DNA from: Camillea tinctor
Lineage: Eukaryota; Ascomycota; Sordariomycetes; Xylariales; Xylariaceae
Assembly (NCBI GenBank): GCA_022578605.1
Contig: MU394053.1
Coordinates: 1-64,000 of the forward strand
Length of the DNA stretch: 64,000 nucleotides
Direction of reading: 5' to 3'
Shown: positions 22,001 to 33,741 of the stretch, piece after piece
How positions within the stretch are numbered: position 1 is the first letter of the stretch
How the letters are laid out: every line of letters begins with the position of its first letter
Position numbers and translations under genes: made by a program
Notes under the pieces: generated by a model
What the model was told of the DNA's origin: nothing
Seen by the model: only the letters and a program-made list of their open reading frames with translations
Database searches by the model: none

Positions 22001-23813
22001 GTATTGCGGCTTTAGGCTCTTGGCCATCGGGCGGCACCAAGGTAGATGGTGGTATCGGTAAGGCTTTGGTCGAGGTTTGCGCTAAGATCTGCTGGGCAAT
22101 GGAGAACGCAAACGAAGCGACTAAATTGTCGACGACTTCTACCACAACGGGGTCAGGTTTCCCACTTGTGGGGTCACTCAGTTCACCTGCTGTTGAGTTT
22201 TCGGACAGCGCAGATAAGATATCCTTTCTCATAACTTGTGACACGGAGGGGATGAACTCAAGCGCCCTCCGGCATATCTCAGCTAGCATCGAGAGATCTT
22301 CGTTTTCATTTTCCTTGTGCTTCGGAGGTGGTGCCCTCGGAGCCACACCATGTAGAACAGACTCCTGTTGCTCCTTGAGTATCGCTAATAATTCCTCTCT
22401 GGTCGACCAAGCATTGCCTAGCCGGAGGAGGAGGGCTATCTGTCTCGCGAATATGTAGCACCTGAAATCAAAAATGGAAACGTTGTTGGCCACTATCATG
22501 TCGCGGTATGGCTTCTTATTCGAGCTAATAGGAATATCGTCATAGTTATCCTTCGTTTGACCGCCCGACACCTGTGATGATTGCAGATCGACAAGCTCAT
22601 CCTCCTCCTCCTCCTCCTCCTCTCCAGATCCCCCTGAGATGGCAGCGCTAGCCTTGAGGGCTATCTTCTTCAGCTCTTCGGTATAGCCAAGGAGCGCACT
22701 AGCGGCCGAGTCGGACTTGCCTAGAGCTTGGTCTTTGATGACCATGTCCAGCCCCACGCTCAGCTCATCATAGCCCACCAGGGCATCCTCAACCAAGCCC
22801 ACGCTCTCGAACCCGCGAGCAAGCCCCTCCTTGAGGATAAAAAAAGTGCAAAAGTTCCAGCCCGGAAGAGACCTCTGGGCATCTTTTTCTCGGATATCCT
22901 CCTCGTACTGGCTGACACGCTGGTCGAAACTAGACAGTATCAAACTACGAAACTTGGATATTAGGTCGGTCCAGGCATTCTCCGTCTCCTGCTCTGTTTC
23001 GGTGTAGCCACTAGGCACAGCGGGCACGACACGTGGTAAGCTATCGTAGGGGACGTCATTAACCCCGATACGAATTTGCGCAATGCGGTCGGGTGCACCT
23101 TTGCTCGAGCTATTAAAATCAGACCTCAGCTTCTCGAGGAGGGTGCTCGAGCCAGGGCGCCATCGGGAAGCGGTAGAGGTCTTCTCAGTTGAGCCGGAGT
23201 CCGACTTCCGGGGCTGTGTCGCAGCGACAGTATTGGGAATGACAACGTGTATGATCAGCCACTCGAAGGCATCATGGTTTTCGGCCGTGTTCACCTTTTT
23301 GGAGCTAGGGGGGGTGTTCGTCTTAATCCAATCGCGTATTTCCTGCCTGACGTGTCCCTTGTAGGAATCGTTATCGTCGCAGCGCACCAGGAGCAGCTTC
23401 AAGTAGGGGGTCCTCCTTAAGCCGGGAATCTGATGTCGCCGAGCAGGCACACTGCTACGACCAGCTGCCTGGTCGGTGGCATCGGATGATAGCTTGGCGG
23501 CGATCGGCGCAGTTGCAGTCGTGATAGTTGTGGCAGGTGTACCGATCTGGGTCTGGAAGCCGTCGTTGACATTTTCGGATCGTTGTGAGGGTGGAGGGGA
23601 AGAGACGGGAGGGATAAAGGAGGATAGTTTGTCGCCTGCCTGTATAATCTCGACGTGGAGAGTCTCAATAGAGCGTAGAGGACCTGCGTGGGATTGCCAA
23701 TGGAGGTTTCGCAGTGGTAATCGAGGGACCAGCCCTGGAGCTAAGAGCTTGAAGACGTCGTGAGGGTCGAAGCACTCGACGGTAACCTTGGAGGTAGAAA
23801 AGGGCTGTTCCAT
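19004..23813 (-). CDS. TRS130: TRAPPII complex subunit Trs130/TRAPPC10
   Basis: Two exons (23813-20871 and 20803-19004) with a 67 bp intron (GTAAGC...TAG) give 1580 residues. TRAPPII is the Rab-GEF complex acting on late-Golgi Ypt31/32-type GTPases. The N-terminus matches the Trs130 start of filamentous fungi (SKVTVECFDPHDVFKLLAPG, then PRLPLRNLHWQSHAGPL). The middle has helical segments such as DFRCYIFARQIALLLRLG and YHLGDYGAAASYFWRT, and the C-terminal third is beta-rich. Joining across the intron restores KLTSN-ASIPGSYEIDRIEL. A run of acidic residues (GEEEEEEEDELVDL) lies near residue 400. Located head-to-head with MRI1 and tail-to-tail with CDC43. A further small intron cannot be excluded. 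Confidence 0.9.
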
Positions 23814-24532
23814 GGTGAACAGCTACCTAATGAGGATGGCTTGTGCTTATCATGACTACAGGTTCGGTGCAGCTTGTCCGCATCTATATTATGCACTTAT
23901 TCATAAGGTGTAAGTCGTTCATGATGATGATAATTAGTAGATAGCTTAGGAGGATGCGGGTATGGTACTAGGTTAGTCTTACGGAGTACTAGATACATGA
24001 ATAAGGGTTCTTATCTTATCGTATCTTATCTTATGCACCAGATGGCTACAGCTGGATTATATTGCTCCTTTTTGTACCTGACCTACCCGACCCACCTGAC
24101 CCGACCCTCCAAGTACCCTACATCCCTAAACTACACCTACTATGTAGGTAGGCATGCAGGCTACATACTAACAATGGGACTGGACTGAACGAACCAACCG
24201 AACCAGTTACACCAAGTTAGGTAATTATGTCAAGATGCAGTGGACATGGCAGAATTTTTAGGTGGGGTATCAATTCCGATCACGTCCTACTCACCATCGC
24301 AAAGTACATACCCTACCTAGTGTAGTTACGTAGTGCGCCACTTATATATAAAATACCATTCATGATTCTCATATATATTATATATTCGTACGAACTACTC
24401 GTTGTCTGACCATCACATACACCAATATCTGGGTATTCTATATAAATTACTTTTCGATTTTCTTTACAAAGGAGTAAAATAGAAGGGGACAAAAAGGAAA
24501 ACGAGAGGAAAAGAAAAAAAAAAGGGATAATC
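23814..24532. promoter_or_regulatory. shared divergent upstream region of TRS130 and MRI1
   Basis: No gene. It contains the recurring ACGGAGTACT motif (23979-23990), TAGGTAGG runs, and an A/G-rich tract just before the MRI1 start (24480-24530). Confidence 0.45.
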
Positions 24533-25851
24533 ATGTCCGGCCTTCAAGCGATCCGTTATACGAGAGGCAAGCTGGAGGTGTTGGACCAGCTCCGGCTACC
24601 CCACGAGCATCACTATGATCTAGTGTCCACGAGCGAGGAGGCTTTTGACTGCATCAAATCGATGCGGGTAAGAGGTGAGCCAAGACAGATTATTTCACAA
24701 AATAACCACCTAACAAAATTATATACAAGGTGCACCCGCCATAGCCATTGTAGCCGCTCTAGCCCTCGGAGTAGAATTATACAATGGAAACTGCAGTAAG
24801 AATACTTACCTATCAACCACCCTTTCCCCCTCCTCCCTCCAAGTACAGTAGCTAAACCTTTATTTCCTCTTTTTTATTTATTCTTAAAGCGGCTTCGTCG
24901 GCAGAAGAGACGTTATCCTATATCGACTCTCGCTTAGACTATCTTAAGCTCTCGCGGCCCACGGCCGTAGATCTCGGCAACGCCATCGCGCACCTCGAGG
25001 ACGTCATCCGGTCCGACCAGGTAACCGGTAAAGATGGCATCATCGAGGCCTACATTGCCGCAGCCGAAGAGATATTCCGCAAAGATACGAAGACGAATAT
25101 TTCTATCGGCGAGCACGGCAGAGATTGGCTTCTCGACCATGCTCCGGCGGGGGTCCAGTCCGCCGAGGGCAAGCTCTCTGTGCTGACACACTGCAACACG
25201 GGCTCACTGGCGACTTCGGGCCACGGCACCGCGCTGGGCATAATCCGCTCCCTTCACGCGGGCGGACACCTCCACCACGCCTTCTGCACCGAGACGCGGC
25301 CGTACAACCAGGGCAGCCGTCTCACGGCCTTCGAGCTGGTTTACGAGAACATTCCCTCGACGCTGATCACCGACTCGATGGCAGGTGCCCTCTTTGCCAC
25401 CAGAAAATCCGCCGATCACATCGCCGCTGTGATCGTGGGCGCCGACCGCGTTGTGCGCAACGGCGACACGGCCAATAAGGTCGGCACGTACGCTCTAGCC
25501 GTGTTGGCGCGCCACCACGGCATCCGGTTTATGGTAGCAGCGCCCACGACGAGCATCGATCTACAGACCGAGACGGGCGCTAGCATCAAGATCGAAGAGC
25601 GTAAAGCCGAGGAGCTAACCCAAATCAGCGGCGCCGTGGTCGGCCCCGACGGTGCTGTGGACGTGTCCCGGACAGAGCGGGTGGCCACGGCGCACCAGGG
25701 CATCGGGGTCTGGAATCCCGCATTCGACGTCACTCCCGCCGCGCTGATTGATGCCATAGTCACAGAGCGGGGCGTAGTCGTCAAAGGTCAAGACGGCCTG
25801 TTTGACTTCAAGGATATCATGCCGGAACGCTGGGCTCAAGTTGTTCAGTAG
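24533..25851 (+). CDS. MRI1: methylthioribose-1-phosphate isomerase
   Basis: Three exons (24533-24674, 24730-24795 and 24890-25851; introns 55 and 94 bp) encode 389 residues. The enzyme isomerises 5-methylthioribose-1-phosphate to the ribulose form in methionine salvage and belongs to the eIF2B alpha/beta/delta-related family. The N-terminus is MSGLQAIRYTRGKLEVLDQL. Joining exons restores RVRG-APAIAIVAALALGVELYNGNC. The catalytic Cys171 lies in THCNTGSLATSGHGTALG and Asp255 in VGADRVVRNGDTANK; TRPYNQGSRLTAFEL and GVWNPAFDVTPA are also typical. These distinguish it from true eIF2B subunits. It converges with the M20 peptidase gene. Confidence 0.95.
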
Positions 25852-26135
25852 GAAGCGCATGAGAATGAATGATGAGGGGCTCGGTACGTGGAAGTAGAGT
25901 AAAAGCACGGCAACATAAGACAAGATGGGAATGAAAACAGAAGAAGAGCTAGAGAGTTAGAATGCCAATATGATATATAGCCGGTCTCATTTACAGTCTA
26001 ACGTGACATTTACACCGTCCAATGACCAATTGTTGGAATATACCTACCTTTTGAACAATTTAGTCACGATGTGCTTGTATCTTGAACCCTCTCCCCTTTT
26101 CTCTTCCTTCTCTCCCCTCCACCGTTCTGCTTATT

Positions 26136-27482
26136 TCAGTCCAGGAGCACGTGCAGGATCAATTTCTTGTAGTCCTCCACCGCAGACTCCAGGTCCTTCA
26201 GTTTGATAGCCTCGTCCGGTCCGTGGGCCACCATGATCGAACCAGGGCCATACAGGTAACGTGTGTGGTTGCCCTTAAAGTTGGGCACGTCCGTGCCATA
26301 GTTTACCGTGATCGTCTCGAAGCCTGCGAAACGTGTTAGTAGTCCCCATCACCTACTACCCCCATCATTACCACCACCAAACACATCCAAAAGAAAGCGG
26401 AAGAGGGAAGAGAGAAGGGGATTATGTTACCACGTACCGTCAACGTCACAGTCGCATTTCACAACCCCATACCCGTTCTTACACTCCAACCCGAACGCGT
26501 CCTCGTCCACACCTTGCAATATACCCCGTACCCTCTCCGCGACGACCCGCCCGCCCTCCGCTTCGGGGCCAATTGCCACTCGTCCCGCGATCTGTGCCAC
26601 TGCCGACTCGGGTATGACGTTCGCCGCGACGCCCCCCAAGATTGTCCCAACGTTAATAGTCGTATTACCAAATCCCTCCTCGCCGTCTCCCAGGTCCAGA
26701 TCCGCGTCTAAAACCTCGACGAGCCCGCGCATAAGCACCTCGGTAGCGCTCTTGCCGAGCCAGGGGTACCCCGAGTGGCCTGCGCGGCCGCGGGCCGTAA
26801 CCTCGCAGCCGAAGAAGCCCTTGTGCCCGCAGGCGAGCTTCCCTTCGGTCGGCTCGCCGAAGATGGCCGCCTCGAAGCTCGTGGGCGGGTCACGTGCCGC
26901 CACCGAGTCGGAGAATTGCCGCATGCCGTCCCCCGTGCGCTCCTCGCCCACGACGAATAGAAGCATCACGTCCGCCGGGTCGACGATGGCTCCCTCGTCC
27001 AGCAGGGCGATCACGGCCGTGATCTGCGCGGCGACGCTAGCCTTGGCATCGACGCTACCACGACCTGCGATGAGGGTGTCCGGTGTCAACATGCCCTCGG
27101 TACGCGAGTAAGGGATAAACGGCGGCACGGTGTCAATGTGACTCGAGACGAGGACCTTAGGCTTAGGGTGCCGGTCCGGGCCGGGCCAGGCCAGGACGTT
27201 AAACCGCGGTTTCTCGCTATCGTTAGTTTGCGGGAGGAATTGTGGTTCGGCGACAAAATTACGCGCCGTGAGGTAGTCAATGAGGAAGTTGCCGACTTCT
27301 TGTTCAGTGAAGGTCACAGAGGGTATCTCAATGAGCTGACGGTGCAATGATACGAGATCATGGCGATAGGCTGGTGTCTCCGCAGAGGACAAGCCAGGGG
27401 AAGCTTGGAGGGGTGTTTGGAGCTCAGATGCAAGTACCCGGTGGCTGCTGTATAGCACGATTGCCAACTTGAAGAGCTTCAT
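26136..27482 (-). CDS. M20-family metallopeptidase (ArgE/DapE/ACY1-like), probably secreted
   Basis: Two exons (27482-26438 and 26323-26136; intron 114 bp) give 410 residues. An N-terminal hydrophobic segment ([20 protein letters not shown]) is a likely signal peptide. The dinuclear zinc motifs of the family are present in order: SSHIDTVPP (His, Asp), GRGSVDAK (Asp), GEERTGDG (catalytic Glu and metal Glu), FGEPTEG and a terminal VAHGPDEA His. The dimerisation part includes the conserved [13 protein letters not shown]. Fungal members are annotated as extracellular or vacuolar carboxypeptidases, or acetylornithine-deacetylase-like proteins. The substrate is not evident from sequence. Confidence 0.9.
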
Positions 27483-28370
27483 CGTGATTCGTTTAATCCA
27501 AGTATATGAAAAAGAAAATGTAAACAGATACCTACTAACGAGAGACTATACTAATAGTTAGTCTCCCTTAAAGATGTATCTTAATTGTTGTGGCATTACG
27601 GTGAAATACTGGGTAGGTTATTATGTAGTTAAGTCTTGTTGTTAAGAAGAATCGGAGTCGTTTGCATCTCCCTAGCCAAGCTGCTTGAGGTGGTACCAAT
27701 GGCAAGCAATGATGAAATACCCACTACAAAGTAGGTACCTAGGTACATGACCGACATGTAATTCCAGATGGATCTCTCCAAATCCGTCCCAAGTCGTGAT
27801 CATGGCTGCTCCTTTCATACTAGGTACCCAAACTTACCCCCTTATTAGGTATAGTTTCCGCACGCCATATGGCTACCCAGTTAGGTTACATTACTACCTA
27901 GCAGGACTAGTAGCTTAGGACGCATGCATGTCTCTATACATGTATGTATGTACACTACAAGTACAGATAGACAGCTATATAAGACGTAGATCTATCATTT
28001 TTTATATATACATAATATACCTAGGTAGATACAAATGAAATAATACTACAAATGAAAATAAATATACAACCAAAAATATCTAAGATACTTATGCTGAATT
28101 ACTATCCTATAATAACATTTATCGAAAGTAAATAAATAATGCAAAGAATGAATTTAAAACCAGTTAACTATGTGGGTATTTTCGCCCCCTAATCCCTTCG
28201 TCTCTTCCAGTTTTCTCTTCTCAGTGAAATGCTAGGCGATCTATGAGACAACCATTATACAGTCCCAAATGCCCCAGGTCTCTCCTCCTCCTAGCTTGCT
28301 AAATCACAAGCATTCTAGGCAAGGTTCGATCATTCTCGGTATTACACTAATAAGGATGGGGGTATCATTT
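27483..28370. other. intergenic, palindromic TACCTAGGTA-rich DNA
   Basis: No gene. Contains AGTAGGTACCTAGGTACATG (27730-27749) and related TAGGTA motifs, with AT-rich DNA from 27990 to 28160. Confidence 0.5.
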
Positions 28371-31288
28371 TTATCCCTTACTCAAGTTCTCAGCTGCGAC
28401 AAAGCCTTCTCCCAGGCACTTCACCTCCTCTCTTTCTCCTAGTCGTTCGGTTCCTCCTTCGTAAATTTCTTCGATCTGCTCTCCTGGTGCTCGTACAATC
28501 GGGCTAAACTGATCCACTTCCTCTACATCCTCCTCGGCCTCGCCCTCGAATTCCTCAGCCTCCTCATCCTCTTCTTGGATAGTAATCTCGCCACTTCGCC
28601 TGCCCATTCCACTAGCACTAGCATTTCGGCTATGCCCCGCCGAGCCGGTACCGTTACGTCCAGCTGACTGATTGCCAGTGGAAAGCATAGGGCCTTTGAA
28701 TATATTGCGCTTTCGTTTCGCGAAAAGTACCGACGGACTACCTAGGAACGGATTGGGCGATCCAGGGGGGTTGTTCACCGAAGATGGCATGCCCTCATTA
28801 AAGGTTAAAGCCAGAGCAGGCCCGCGAACGAGACGGATATTAGAAGGGAACGACGTGCCCGTTGGCGTAGCCGGAAGTACCTTCACCGAATGATGTGGTG
28901 ATCGCCCAGCCCCCATTGGCGTCTTCGTCGTCGAAACAGACCCATTAGAACTTGTCGAGCTAGCCTTCGAGTGCGAATGGTGATGATGGGGCAGAGTACG
29001 GATCGATGATAGGGAGGATGATGTCGACTTTCGACCTCGAAGTCCCGACGACCGGCGCACCGTGGACCGCGGCGTTAACGGCACGGGGGAGAGCGACTGT
29101 CGCTTGTAACTAGTCGACGAGGCAAGTCGTGGCGCTTGATGCGATTGGGTCGAGAGTGGTGTCGGCATAGGCTTCTTATGGGGGTTACTGCCGACCCCTG
29201 CCATGTTTTTAGCATTTCCATTGGGGAGATTCGGCGAGTTCCCACCGCTGGCAGCGGTTTGGGCGGATGGCGATGTGGGATATTTACTAGTATGAGGTCG
29301 AGGGCTAGGATCCTTGGAGTGCTTGCTGTGAGACTGGCCATCCTTAGCAACCAGATTCGGTGTGGAGAAGCTACCCTTCTTGTTTGGCTTGTGCCTTCTC
29401 GTGCTCTCCACGATCCAATGCGTCCAGTTTTTCCAAGTCGCCACAATCGCCTGGGAGGGCTTCTTTCTAACTTTCTGAGGCTGGTTCGGCTCATGGCCTC
29501 CATTTCCACCCAAGGCATCAGTAGTAGTAACTAGGTGAAGTGTCGACCCCCTAGATCGTGCACTCCGTAGAATACCCTCTTTTGGTGGTGGTATCGGGCG
29601 CCGTTGTCGAGATGAGCTCGCTGAGCGTATGGAATCCTTGTCAATCGGCGGCGGCGGGGTATTCGGGTCAGGACTACCCCCTGTGGCTTTGGTTTCAGGT
29701 AAGTTGGGCAAATCCGAGATTGACAGATCCGCATAATGGGCGCTCCTCCTTTCCGCCCGTCCTCGCGTTCTAGGCAGAGGGGGCTCTCCCAAGCGGAGGA
29801 TACCAGAGCCACGTGGATCCTCGTCAAGAATGGGCGCCATGCGCTCTAGCTTACTAGACGCAGCTGAAAAGCGACGCGAGCTCCTATTTTCAGCCTCTTT
29901 TTCTTTGCGTCTCCTCTCTCGCCTCCGGGCTTTGCGCTCTTCTTTCTCAAGCAACAAGGTCCACCATCCAGCTAGAGCATCACACTTCTGAGCAAGCACA
30001 CTCTCTATGACAGCATCGATATCCACTCCGGCACCCCGCATCCGCTGCAGGCAGTCCTTCTCCAGAGGCGTGGCAAACGGCGGTGGCTGGTGAAGTTTTA
30101 GTATGGCTTGTTGCTGTGGTGCATGCTCGGCAAGAAACGCGTGTGAGAGTATTTCGGGTAGCGCAGGCCTCAGTAGGGTTCGCTTGGAAAGCAAAAGCTT
30201 CAATAGTGCAACGGCATCGCTGGGTAGGGCTTCGGGATATTTTGGCTCCTCGGACAAGATCTTTTGGCGCGTGACGTTGTCGTCATCGTCGTCAAACGGA
30301 AGTTCGCCGCAGAGGAGCGCATAAAGGATCACTCCCAAGCTCCAGACATCCACCTTTTCCCCGGCATATTTCTCCCCTTTCAGCATCTCGGGTGCCGAAT
30401 AGCATATAGTACCGCAGAATGTCTGGAGATAATTGGATTTTCCTTCGTATTCCCGCGTGAACCCAAAGTCAACCAACTTGACGTTTTCGTGCTTGTCGAG
30501 CAAGATATTCTCCAGTTTCAGGTCGCGGTGGACACAAGACTGTTGGTGCACATAGGACACAGCACCAACGAGCTGTGTAAACGTCTTCTGCACTTTTTCC
30601 ACAGGAAGAGGGCCGTGTTTTAGAAGGTAGTTGTAAAGTTCATCGCCTGCGGATATCGGTTAGTCGTGCCCTCGTAGACAAAAGCCTCTCTTTCTGGTCG
30701 TACCCGGACAATACTCCAACACGAGCCATACCATGGTCTCGGTCACGATGACCTCGTACAAGCGAGCAATATGCGGATGGACGAATTGTCGGTGGTGATG
30801 GATCTCGCGCGCGAGGTTGGAGTCATCCTTGTTGGCTGACTTGAGAACGACCTATTATCTCTAATTAGGCGACGTTCTCTCGGCTGCATGTCAATTGGAG
30901 GCTCAGGCCAACGAACCTTGGAGCCATTGGTGAGCTTGTGATGTGCTAGGTAGACCTTTCCAAAGGAGCCCTTCCCTATCAGCTTCCCCAATGAATAGTT
31001 CCCAACATTTTTCAAGTCCTTGTTCGAAAATTCGCTGTCAGAAGCAACAAGTTTCAGCTTTCAAAGTTTCATTCACCAGACAGATAGGCCCAGGCGAGAG
31101 AAGAAGGGCCAGACAGGCACGCGTGGACTTACTCGAGGAGTTCCTGGTACGAATTGGCGAGCTGCACACGTTGAAAAGATCAGTCAGCGCCGACGTTATG
31201 TATCCCCAATGGCAACCAGACCATGATCATGTCGACCTACCTTTGCCTTCCGTCCTAACGCCTCGGCCTTGGCCTTATTTGCCTGCAT
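28371..31288 (-). CDS. Ser/Thr protein kinase, Kin4-like (CAMK/SNF1 group)
   Basis: Five exons on the minus strand (31288-31241, 31161-31133, 31034-30917, 30851-30704 and 30646-28371) give 872 residues; exon 2 is only 29 bp. The N-terminal kinase domain is complete: GKGSFGKVYLA (residues 46-56), VVLKSA with Lys69, HRDLKLEN (154-161), DFG (174-176), GTICYSAPE (to 201) and VDVWSLGVILYALLCGELPF. A helical region with a charged run (KEERKARRRERRRKEKE) follows. A long Ser/Pro-rich, probably disordered tail then ends in an acidic stretch (EEDEEAEEFEGEAEED). The sequence resembles the Kin4/Frk1-type kinases of ascomycetes, which in yeast act in spindle-position control. The exact orthology is an inference. 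Confidence 0.88.
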
Positions 31289-33741
31289 GTCCTTGGTCGA
31301 CCTCTATTCGGCACGGCCCGCAGCCACCAGAACGCCAAGCTCCAAATGCCTAAAGTGCCGTTCGCAGGTGTTCGATGACGACCAGACCCGAGTGTCAGGG
31401 GCGAAAGAAGTCACAAGTACGCCTCTCTAGTGGCGGTCGGCGCCTAGCAGAGTTGATACTCATGAAAGCTTGGACCGATATTCGAGGAGGACGGTCATGC
31501 TCAGGGGGGGGACGAGGAATGGATATTAGGAGATCGAACGTGTTCGCTGTGGCTGCAAAAGTATCGTTTCGAGTTCTGCAAGAAGAAGATACGAGGTAAA
31601 GGTCGTATTGGAGATGTTTCTCGTGTTTAACAATGGTTGGTGTTGGATGTCTCAGTTCTCGCAGGTTGAAGCACACCCAAGAGCTAGTTGGGTGGGTTGA
31701 CGGATTGATGGGTTGGTTGATTGGTTTGATAGGTATGTCAAACGTATGATCAGTCTATTTGAAAATCGGCGGCGCAAAAGGTGGATAGGTTAGAGATTAA
31801 GAGGGAAGAAAAAGGGGGGAGGAAAAAAAGAAAAGAGAAGAGAAGGGAAGAAAGCAACGTTATCGAAGATGCTTCCGCTTAACGGTAATGACGAAAGGGG
31901 GGGGGTTAGAGAGAGGGAGAAAACAGAGATAGAGAGACAAGAGACAAGTTGATATATCTTAGAAATGGCAAGAAATCTATAAAAGCCGAAAAAAAAAAAG
32001 ATACAAAAACGGGAGAAAAGAAAGAAAGGCTAGATAAGACAAGACTCAGGGAAGGGAGTAGGTAAAGGTGAGGAAGGACAACAATAATAACAACAACAAT
32101 AAGCAGATGGTCAGGATGTGATGTAGGTATTGGGTAGAGAGGGAAAAAAAATAAAAAAATAAAAATACTAGGTAGTAGTTAGATGAACTTAGATAATTGG
32201 GACGCAGAATTCCCGTCCACTCTTCTACCTAGCGTAGGTACCTCATTGGCAATGTTTAATGTCTCTAGGTAGGAAGCACGGGGCACCTAAAAAATGAGGG
32301 TAGTTGTATGTAATACCTAACCTAACTACTTATTAGTATGTAATAGACCGTGAAATGACGCGTAGTTGTACATATCTAATCAATACCTAATCTGCCAATG
32401 CAGGAAAGGAAATGAAGGCGAGGTCGTGGTGTTGTACCTGTGGCTTGCCATAGAATATAACTGTGGCTTAGCAATTTAAACATTTCCAATATGGCCAACT
32501 TCCTAGGTAGTAGTAGTACTACGGTTACCAGCTGCCAGCTTTGAGTTTAGAAAGAACATTAAAGCCGGAAGCTGGGGGACGTATCATGTAAGGTACACAT
32601 GTATTTTATACCACGTGTTGCTGTAGCAGGGCAATCAGTTACCTAACTTTTCTTTATACTTACCTAACCTACTAGCATCAATCTACCTGTAAGTAAATCT
32701 TAACTTTGGTTAAATGTTACATATTGATTTCAAACTTAACAAAAGTATTCGTTTAAAAACCAGTGTATTACTTTGCTTTTTTTTACTTTCTTTAATCCTT
32801 TTTTTTTCAATAAATAGGTAATATCCATATTTTATTTCCTAAACTCTATAGGTTGTAGTGCTTACATGCCTTGGTACAAACCTAGCGGATGGTGATTGGT
32901 TTGATGTCTGGGAGAAGAGGAGAAAAGGGGAAGCAAGTGAATATATATATATATATACAGCCAACGGGCACCAATCAGGTTCCATTTAAACAATATACCT
33001 AAGAAATCCCTACGAAATTCCCACCCATGTTACCATGCTGCCATGCACAAGAATATTAACCCACTAGGTGAACCTAGTAGGTCTTGTATTTAACAACAAC
33101 ATCTATAACCTACTACATAATATGAGCGTCAATAAACCTAGCGAGGTAAACCAACTCAAAGTCATGATTTATCGTATCCACCTAACTCACCTCTACATAG
33201 GACCTATGTAGAATAAGTCATGGTAGTGATGGATCCAGCACTACAAATTGCCTCCTAGACACATGACCCATCAACATGACCACGAAACCCCTTAGTTCTA
33301 TAACCTAACCTGATCGGAGACATACTAGACCATATTGACAAACTAATTGAACTACGTAAGGTATTCGGCTCCAAGACTGAGGGGTGAATCGGGGGAGAGG
33401 GGCTGCGGAGGGTGAGCATTGAGGAGTATGAGGCTTCCTACCCCACGTTTCCCCCCGGCAGATTACTTCAACCAATGTTTATGAGGTGGTTAAATGCCGA
33501 AATGGCTGGATGTGGTCATCTAGTCTCTATGGCCATATAAACAACTTTCGTTGCCAACATTCCCAAACCTTTCAGGTTGCTGCCATGTTCGTTTGCTAAT
33601 ATTCATCAGCCCTACTCCGTATTCTTCTTCATTTCCTTCCCCCTCTCCCCTCACTCCTCATCCCCTGTAGGAATTCCTTCGGCCATATTTTCATTTTACT
33701 ATATACGTCACACTACTTATACCTTTCCATATAAGTGAGAC
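31289..33741. other. long intergenic region
   Basis: No gene supported. From about 31790 to 32160 the plus strand is strongly purine-rich (AAAAAGGGGGGAGGAAA and similar), so it would be a pyrimidine-rich leader or promoter on the kinase strand. Further on are TACCTAGCGTAGGTACC (32225-32241), a (TA)n run at 32941-32955 and a CATATAA element at 33534-33540, about 200 bases before the P450 start. Confidence 0.45.
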
